A stretch of 64,000 nt of DNA from Henckelia pumila (taxonomy: Eukaryota; Streptophyta; Magnoliopsida; Lamiales; Gesneriaceae): NCBI RefSeq assembly GCF_033568475.1, contig NC_133120.1:88740151-88804150 (forward strand), read 5' to 3'. Position numbers and translations under genes: made by a program. This document shows, piece by piece, positions 57,645-64,000 of the stretch. Numbering within the stretch: position 1 is the stretch's first letter; each line of letters begins with the position of its first letter. A model generated the notes under the pieces. It did not search any database. It had not been told where the DNA came from and worked only from the letters and a program-made list of their open reading frames with translations.

Positions 57645-58785
57645 TGTTACGCCTTAAACGCATATAAATCTCGATTGTGAGATTAATGTTTTTAATGCAT
57701 TAACAAGGTCCTTTTGTTTATGTTTTGATGATTAACAAATCTAGGTTAAAATGTTACTAATGTTTACAATGAGCTTATTACAGAGTTAAAATTTTCAAGG
57801 CTCAATTTCGTACAAGTTTATTCAAGATCAGAAACAAATTTCAAAGACTTATACTACTACGAGTTCGGAAGTTCCGATTGGAGTTCGGAACCTCCGATCC
57901 GAAACAGAAGGATCTTTGGAAGCTGAGGGACGATCGAACGTTCCGATCATGGTTCGGAAGCTCCGATCTATTTTCAAAGAATTTTATATTGTTCGGAAAT
58001 AGAACGAAAGCTACGAAGTGACGAGATCGGAAGCACCGATCATAGATCGAAAGTTCCGATCTGCTACGGCAGTCTGATAATCTTGTCCGGAAGACTTTTG
58101 CCCGACAACATATTTAATGCGCCGATCGGAAGCTCCGAAGTTGGATCGGAAGTTCCGATCCTGTACAACCGCGTGACTCAGAATTCAAATTTTGGAAGCT
58201 CCGATGCTGGGAACGGAAGTTCCGATCGATGTCGAACTTTCAACTATGAATAGAGGAATTCCGAGACCATTTCAAGCATCCCAACATCTTCTAGTCTCTC
58301 AATCCTCTTAAGCATTATTTGAGCTATTTGTTGAGCAAATTGTAGCCCCTTTGAGCTTTCAAAATATATTCATATATCGAGTTGTATCCGGGGTTGTGAA
58401 AATCGTTGGTGTAAACACTTGAGTGTGAAGCCAAGTGTTTGTGTTGAGGCTATCCTTGGAGCCCTTAAGGCCAAGTGTTGAGTTGTATCGGCGCGGTGAT
58501 CGTGTCAAGTTGTAAGGCTATCCTTGGAGCCATCAAAGCCAAGTCGTTCGAAGTGCTAGTGGATCCTTGGTTAATCGATCTTAACCAAGAAGGGGAGACG
58601 TAGACGATTTATCGTCGAACTTTCATAAACATCTCTTATCCCTTTTACTGTTTTATTTACATTACGCATTTATTTACTGCACTTATTATTAATTGCTTTA
58701 AGTCTTTCGTTTGCGTATTTGCATAATCGCTTTAAATTGCTAAAGTTGTCAATAGAACCTAAATCCCCCCCATTAGGTTCTAACA
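57645..58785 (+). repeat. 3' LTR of Sire-1
   Basis: 1141 bp, matching 40111-41256 with scattered substitutions; the terminal poly-C run is 7 against 12 in the 5' LTR. Confidence 0.93.
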
Positions 58786-58790
58786 GTTAC

Positions 58791-59170
58791 CTTGTCAAGG
58801 TAGAACATGTGCTAGAGTAGGACTCTACCCGGGTAGGAGCCCTGACCAAGTAGGATTCTAATATCAATTTAAAGATAATATCAAATCTTGGATTCATAAG
58901 ATATTGTCCTTATCTGTTGATGATCTTCATGTGCCCGGGAGTAGTGGAAGGTTCCAGATATTGGATCCTTATTGGGCTCGGGTCGGGCTCCAACCGTACC
59001 AGTTAGGGCTCAAGCCCATGTATTCATGATTACGATCTTATTTCTTAACAGGGCCATTTTAGACTGGGCTTCTCATAAAATAAGACTAAATGAGTCTCAA
59101 AGTGTATTTCCAAAATTATGGATTATTGGGCTCGGATCGGGTTAGACCCGTATATTTTTTAGGAACATCA
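58791..59170 (-). repeat. 5' LTR of the Tat element, outer part
   Basis: Matches about 10529-10908 of the 3' LTR, ending GGAACATCA, followed by the AATAA duplication. Confidence 0.92.
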
Positions 59171-59482
59171 AATAATAATAATAATAAGAGGAAGAAGGAG
59201 AAAGAAGAAGAAAGAAGAAGATGATGATTTGCAACTTGACATTCTTTGATTTGTGTAATGTTGTGTTTTATAATTACAAATGTGGAGTGACAGTCAAGGT
59301 CAATTACTATCTTGAATGATAATATATTAATAAAATTATTATTTTGTATATATTCTAATTTATTATCTATATTTTTCACCATTCGAAATTATTATTTTTA
59401 TTTAATAAAAGGTTAGTCTGCAGTCTGTACCAACAAACTTGGAAGCAAACAAGAGATTTCTGGTAACACAACATAATTAACC
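59171..59482. repeat. AAT and AAG repeats, then intergenic DNA
   Basis: AATAATAAT (59171-59187) is the right half of the split microsatellite, followed by a purine-rich AAG stretch to about 59222. The rest up to the next gene is AT-rich with no feature recognised. Confidence 0.7.
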
Positions 59483-61000
59483 ATGAAGCTGTTGATGGAG
59501 AAATTACTCCGCCTTCGCCTGCCATTGATCCATGGATTCCCCTTCAAACTTCTTTCCTTTGTTACCTTATACTTCTTCACTAACAAAAACCCTCCAAAAT
59601 TCCAGCTCAAAATCGCCGATTTTGCTGTCCACTTCCTTCTATCGAAGCTCAAGCAGCTGATTATTCACCATGCCAGGTTGATCCTCCAGGCCAAGAACCA
59701 AGTGGAGATGCTGGAGAACGATATACGTTTGTTCAAAGCCTTCCTCAAAGATTCAGCCAAGAAACGCCTCAATAACGACGCAGTCGTGGAATTTGTGCGG
59801 GAGATAAGGGTGGTTGTTTCTGAAGGGGATTATGTGATCGTTTCTTTCGTGAATCTAGCGGGGGAGAGGAGGGATCGGGATTTCTGGAAGAAATTAGGGT
59901 TTGGTGGAATGATTAAACTTGTTGGGATTGCGAAAGAGATTGGGAGTGTGAGGAATAAAGTGAAAAGAATATATAGCGCTGTTAGAAGGATTGATTTCGG
60001 CGCAATACAAATCCGGGATTTGCCTGAAGAAGCTGCTGGAACAAAAGTATGCGTATTTGTCTTTATATTTAGCTTCTGAATTTTCTTGTTCCAAGTGAAG
60101 ATTTTATCATTTGTGAGTTTCGGGTACTAAGAAAGCAGTGTTCTTGGTAACTAAAATTACTTTTTTAGAAAATTTGAGTGGATACTATAGCATGCTTGTT
60201 GATATAATATCACTGGGAAAACTACGGTCTTGATAAGAACGCGATTCCAAATATTTAGCTAAAGCACATTGAGTTTTAGTCATTTATTGTTATGTCACAT
60301 TTAAATTGTAACATCTTCAAATTTTATAGATATCCTTGGTGAGGGAGGACTGTGTGATTGTCAAGAAGATTGAAGGAGTCCCTGTCATTTGTATGCATCG
60401 AGTTGGCATGACTGCACTGGCTCAAACAATTTCTCGCAATCCGAGGATTGCATATGATTTTCCAATTTGCAAGTCTAGGGTATTTCTTTCTCAAGGAACA
60501 TGGTCTGAGCAGGAGTATCTAGGTCCAAAACAGTGTGCACGTATTCAGAAAGAAGGATTCTTGATTGCCTTCCATCAAGGCATGGACACTCTCATTGCAT
60601 GGGATGAAGCACTTCAAGTCTCTTTTTTGAAGGGCAAAAGAGTGACAAATATCAATATCGTGATAGCTACAAGTCGTGGAGAGAAGTTAAGAAAATTTTC
60701 ATTCGGCAGTGTGTGTTTGATTGTCATGGATGATGTTTGGTATAGTGAGACATGCGATCTGTTAAAACTGTCTCTTCCGGATAGTATTAATGCTAGCTGA
60801 ATCCTTGTAACTTCTAGAATGAAAATTGTGGTTGTCCGTTATATCTGTTGTTAGTTGTTACCCCCGTGAAATGGAGTTTCTAGATGAGGATAAAAGTTGT
60901 AGTTGCACAAAAAGTTGTTTGCAAGGTTGACATACTGAATTAGAGAAGAAATGAAAGAAGATGGCTGAGCTTGTTAAGCCGCTGTGATATGGGTTTTACT
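59483..61000 (+). pseudogene. Truncated CC-NB-ARC (NLR) resistance gene remnant
   Basis: Exon 1 (59483-60046) encodes about 188 residues with an Rx-type coiled-coil domain (FLLSKLKQLIIHH, EMLENDIRLFKAFLKDSAKK, VVEFVREIRVVVSEGDYVI). A GT-AG intron leads in phase to exon 2 (from 60330) with a degraded NB-ARC: the P-loop region reads VICMHRVGMTALAQTI and lacks the GxGGxGKT pattern with its Lys, while RNPRIAYDFPI and the kinase-2 motif CLIVMDDVW are kept. A TGA at 60798-60800 precedes ILVTSRM, the usual RNBS-B position, where Arg is common (CGA to TGA). Decayed NB-ARC sequence continues (MEFLDEDK at about 60870), with no LRR region found. The style matches R1A-like late-blight resistance homologues, intracellular immune receptors. 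As it stands it could make only a CC plus partial NB-ARC protein. Confidence 0.85.
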
Positions 61001-61823
61001 TCTTGCTGATATATCCAGCGTTGAATCGGAGCTGAAGTGACAGGATAAGATTTGGTGGTTGGTAACCTTGTTGGCTTTTTATTCTTTCAGCGTTCTATAG
61101 CGCTTCAAAACCGCAGTGCAAACACATGCAAAGTACCTCCAGAAATGCTTCTTTAGAAACTGCAGGACATGATAAAAGGCGTTTGTAATGTTTTGTAAGT
61201 TTAGGTTGCTTTTGCTTTTGTACAGATATTAAGGTAGTGTTTGGAATTGTTCATGAGAAGCAACTAAGTCTGGGATATGAATTTATCGAAAGCTGATGTT
61301 CGGTCGGCCCACTCGATTCGACCAGCTAAGTGTGATTGATATCCTATGCATGCTATACTATCGTTGGAACAACATTTCAGGCAGTTTTTTTTAGATGGTG
61401 GAGAAGGCAAAACTCGTGGTTGATCCCAACACTTACTTTTGTAATGATCATCACCTGGATCAGAAGGTGGGCACTGATTCTTGTCTATGGTGGATCTCTT
61501 GCTCAAACTAATCGAAATGTAAATGTAGCCTTTATCTTGAGCAAACGTGAGGAAGCTTCAAATGAAGGGAAGCACTCGAGGCTAAAAAGCTTCAAACCAA
61601 TCAAAATCTCCTGAACACAAGTCCATTACATTTTAATTTTCACACGGATCGTGTTCAAGTTTAAAATAATATAAAATACAAAAGCATATAATTTTTAAAA
61701 ATTAAATTAAAGTGTTAGTAAAATAAGTTTTAACGCCCTTTAATTATATTATTATGTATGTGGTATAATTACACCAAACTGTTAAAAATGAAAATAGAAT
61801 ATAGAAAAAAGGGGGATAGAAAG
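61001..61823. other. Intergenic region, no gene recognised
   Basis: Open frames at 61264-61614 on both strands have no recognisable domain. A GTAGTGTTTGGAATTGTTCA stretch at about 61234 resembles one at 5740. The piece beginning ATGGTGGAGAAGGCAAAA near 61396 reads VVDPNTYFCNDHHLDQ and could be decayed coding sequence; I could not name it. Confidence 0.45.
61805..61810 (-). terminator. Pol III terminator of tRNA-Thr
   Basis: Six A on the plus strand (T6 on the minus strand) 13 bases downstream of the tRNA 3' end. Confidence 0.8.
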
Positions 61824-61895
61824 TGCCCCCATGCAGGATCGAACTACAGACCTCCAGTTTACAAGACTGGCGCTCTACCACTGAGCTATAGGGGC
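61824..61895 (-). tRNA. tRNA-Thr (anticodon UGU)
   Basis: 72 nt on the minus strand, no intron. The 7-bp acceptor stem pairs GCCCCTA with TGGGGGC and is followed by discriminator A. The D-arm has TAGCTCAGTGGTAGAGC, the anticodon arm CCAGT-CTTGTAA-ACTGG with anticodon TGT, and the T-arm TGTAG-TTCGATC-CTGCA with one T-G wobble. The A and B boxes (TAGCTCAGTGG, TTCGATC) are intact. A T6 terminator follows. It reads threonine ACA codons in the cytosol. The next gene diverges from it 276 bp away. Organelle origin was considered because GCCCCTA-type acceptors occur in plastid tRNAs, but no flanking organelle sequence is visible. Confidence 0.93.
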
Positions 61896-61949
61896 TGTTG
61901 ATTGGAATTTTCCTAACGCAAATAATATTCATTACGGAACGTTAATAAC

Positions 61950-62105
61950 TTGGTAGTATTGGGCTTATGGTCTAGACCGATAAATTATTTAAATTTTGTT
62001 GGCCCAATTGGTGTCCAAAGTATCGGAGCATGACTGAGCCCGAGTATCAACAATTGGGCTTGTAATCCTTCAAACAAAAAAATAAAAAAATTGGGCTTGT
62101 ACACG
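61950..62105 (+). promoter_or_regulatory. TGGGC (site II-type) motif cluster upstream of PIMT
   Basis: Four TGGGCY/RGCCCA motifs (about 61958 ATTGGGCTT, 62001 TGGCCCAAT, 62053 ATTGGGCTT, 62091 ATTGGGCTT) within 140 bases and about 70-210 bases before the ATG. Such clusters are common in promoters of constitutively expressed plant genes and bind TCP-type factors. No TATA box is evident. Confidence 0.55.
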
Positions 62106-62170
62106 TGGTTGTGTGGCGGTGCGGTTGAAGCTTGACAGAGAGGCAAGAAGCCGGCGGTGAGCAAGAAAAT

Positions 62171-63678
62171 ATGCATTCCACGTCACACTCCGTAATAGCT
62201 TGGGGTTGCCGCTATCGTGCGCCTATCAAGTTATCCTTCTCCTACCTCACTCCTCGCCACCTCCACCGCCGTACACGGGAACTCTCTCTCCCGACGGTCG
62301 CCGTCTTCAGTACCTCCACCATATCCTCTGGCTGCCGCTTGCCTAATCGTCACTTCACGGGGAACTCTCTCTTTTCCCGCATGGAGGTACTGTTTTTAAC
62401 TACTGTTTTTTGGCGTGAATTGACTGCAAATGCTGAAAGCTTTTCATGGAAATGTCTTATTTGGAATATATCGATTTTCTGCCATAGGAAAGTTTTAAAT
62501 TGGATATCAAAATTAGTCTTGAATGGATTATGCAATTAATAAAAAATTGGGAGTATGTGCCATTTGACATTTTGGATTTAACTAGCTTCATCGGTCATTG
62601 GAATGTCCCTCTATCATATATTTTCCCTTCAGAAAAGCATGTTTTCTTGACTGTGCGATGGCTTTGGTAGGATTTGTTAGAATGGTAATCGGACTTCGCT
62701 TGGCATTTGTTTATCTCGGCATTTGGAATTCATCACTGAATTAGTGCTATTTTCAATTCAGTGAGTGACTGAAAATTTAGAATTATGTCTTAAGAAAATT
62801 ATGGTCTATGGTGTGATATTGTTATTTAGTTTCCTGTTCTCTTGGTGACAGATAATGAGACGGACGGTCCTGTCACATCTTATCTCAATGTTGTTTTATG
62901 TTTCTAAGCAGCGGATCTGGACTGGAGGTGGTATCAATAAGAATAATGAAATGCTGGATCATTTGCAGAGATATGGAGTGATAAAATCAAAGAAAACAGC
63001 TGAAGTAATGAAAAGTATAGACAGAGCATTGTTTGTTCCTGAAGGTGCATCACCTTATGTCGACAGTCCTGTGCAGATAGGTTACAATGCTACTATTTCT
63101 GCCCCGCATATGCATGCCACATGCCTCGAATTGTTGCAAAACAATTTGAAACCTGGCATGCACGCTTTGGATGTTGGCTCAGGTGAATATATATATTACC
63201 TCATCCTTATATATTGGGAAGTTTGATACTCGTGTAGCTGGTCTATGGCGCTGCATAAAAATATGTTCGGCAAGTTTATTTAATTTTATTTTGTCAGATT
63301 ATCTGATGTGACTATGGTAATGCAGCGCATCCATTCCACCGCCAATATTAAAAATAGAACGCTTTAAAAACTCATCTGTTGACTCTGTTTCTATTATAAA
63401 TTATGTTTTTCCTGTGGTGAATTTAGTAAAAATAAAAAAAAATGGATGCAATTTTTGGCTTCCGGAATTAAGAACTTTCAGATTTGCATGTCCTGAAACA
63501 TCTTTGCTTGTAGGCACTGGGTATTTGACTGCATGCTTTGCAGTCATGGTTGGGCCACAAGGTCGTGCTGTTGGAGTGGAACATATTCCCGAGCTGGTTG
63601 ACTCCTCTATTGTAAATATCCAAAAGAGTGCAGCTGCCCAACTACTGAAAGAAGGAATCCTATCCATGCATGCTGGCG
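62171..63678 (+). CDS. Protein-L-isoaspartate O-methyltransferase (PIMT), 5' part
   Basis: Three coding exons fit: 62171-62386, 62912-63182 and 63514-63678, all with GT-AG borders and matching phase. Together they give 217 residues; the last exons lie beyond the right edge. The first 70 residues are rich in Ser, Arg and Leu with few acidic residues, like an organelle transit peptide, and end in ME, where shorter PIMT forms start. The catalytic domain then follows: [52 protein letters not shown], the SAM-binding motif [14 protein letters not shown] across an intron, then VGVEHIPEL and a Lys-rich [11 protein letters not shown]. The enzyme uses S-adenosylmethionine to methylate isoaspartate in aged proteins, starting repair. 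The ATG at 62171 was chosen as the first ATG in the frame. A second ATG at 62854 in an unspliced reading gives another N-terminus ([12 protein letters not shown]) and could be an alternative form. Confidence 0.93.
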
Positions 63679-64000
63679 GTATGTTGTCGATTGCCATTTT
63701 ATTTCCATTGCAATTGTGCATGCAAGGATTGTTTTGTTCGGTTTTAGGCTTTTTTCAAGGAAAATGGTTTCATGTGCTTTGTGGCTGTGTTTATTGCCTA
63801 CCCAGAACTATTTAGAAGACAGCTGACATCTGATAACTTGCTGCATCATTTTTATGTGCAACATATCTTGCGGCGCTTAGTAAAAGCTTTAACTATAATG
63901 TTAAATGAAAGCTTTCAATTTGAAGAATGAAATGTGCTTGGAAGAAAAAGAACTTGTTGATCATGATGGTAAAAATTCAATTTTTTAGACAGTAGAGGCC
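63679..64000 (+). other. PIMT intron, running off the window
   Basis: The donor GTATGT at 63679 follows the exon ending HAGG. No acceptor with the expected DGRQGW-type continuation is visible before the edge, so the next exon lies outside. Confidence 0.7.

Larger units (their letters stand above)
40111..58785 (+). mobile_element. Sire-1: Sirevirus-like Ty1/copia retrotransposon
   Basis: Ends TGTTACGCC...GGTTCTAACA, flanked by GTTAT (40106-40110) and GTTAC (58786-58790), one mismatch. LTRs 40111-41256 and 57645-58785. Order: LTR, PBS, gag, pol, a third env-like ORF, multiple polypurine tracts, LTR. The third ORF after pol, the long Gag with zinc knuckles, and palindrome-rich non-coding regions are traits of the Sirevirus genus. 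Without the nested Sire-2 it is about 9.2 kb. Gag and pol are uninterrupted. Confidence 0.94.
10225..59170 (-). mobile_element. Tat-lineage Ty3/gypsy retrotransposon (outer host of the nest)
   Basis: Both ends carry the LTR terminus TGATGT...ACATCA and are flanked by AATAA (10220-10224 and 59171-59175). Order on the minus strand: 5' LTR (59170-58791 and 40110-39806, split by Sire-1), PBS, gag-protease (from 39762), reverse transcriptase with RNase H (26926-25473), second RNase H and integrase (16127-14583), tandem-repeat 3' region, antisense extra ORF (11359-13334 on the plus strand), 3' LTR (10908-10225). Removing the three direct insertions leaves about 10.2 kb. The Tat assignment rests on two RNase H modules, the antisense ORF with a plant transposon domain, and tandem repeats in the 3' untranslated region, all known Tat traits. 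Pol carries several stop codons, so the element is dead as a coding unit. Confidence 0.92.

Noticed and set aside
61264-61614. Overlapping open frames on both strands as a small gene
   Set aside because: No recognisable domain, splice context or promoter; likely chance frames or decayed sequence.

Overview
The window is nuclear DNA of a flowering plant, most likely a eudicot. It is AT-rich, its genes have short exons with GT-AG introns, and it carries plant Ty1/copia and Ty3/gypsy retrotransposons, a BTB-TAZ (BT family) gene, a remnant NLR gene resembling the R1A late-blight resistance type, and a plant-type protein L-isoaspartate methyltransferase gene. The R1A-like remnant leans towards an asterid, but that is inference. 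Layout. Bases 1-10184 hold one host gene, a five-exon BT gene at 3429-5439, surrounded by old transposon debris: a Tat-like LTR remnant near 778-1290, a decayed copia LTR pair near 1859-2290, a heavily deleted chromovirus-like relic at 6349-7243, a MITE-like element at 7370-7995, and several microsatellites. Bases 10225-59170 (about 49 kb, three quarters of the window) are one tower of nested LTR retrotransposons. The outer element is a Tat-lineage Ty3/gypsy element on the minus strand (about 10.2 kb of its own sequence, target duplication AATAA). It was broken three times: by copia-1 (16128-25472, duplication TTTAG), by copia-2 (26927-37645, duplication ACATT), and by Sirevirus-like element Sire-1 in its 5' LTR (40111-58785, duplication GTTAT/GTTAC). 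Copia-2 was then hit by a solo LTR (31749-33604, duplication TCACC), and Sire-1 by Sire-2 (47186-56639, duplication CAAAT). Every junction can be read with TG...CA ends and a 5-bp duplication, so the relative order of insertion is fixed. Bases 59171-64000 return to host sequence: a truncated CC-NB-ARC (NLR) pseudogene, a tRNA-Thr(UGU) gene on the minus strand, and the first three coding exons of a PIMT gene that runs off the right edge. The most interesting material is non-canonical sequence inside the retroelements: an antisense three-exon ORF with its own TATA box in the Tat element, converging with pol onto two tandem-repeat arrays (a 95-bp dimeric unit and a 46-bp hairpin-bearing unit); a dense array of short GATCGGA..TCCGATC palindromes in the Sirevirus LTRs and ahead of the env-like ORF; a poly-C loop hairpin at the Sirevirus LTR end; and GC-rich hairpins in the copia leader. 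I saw no wholly new gene system. All homology statements come from reading motifs by eye; no database search was run.
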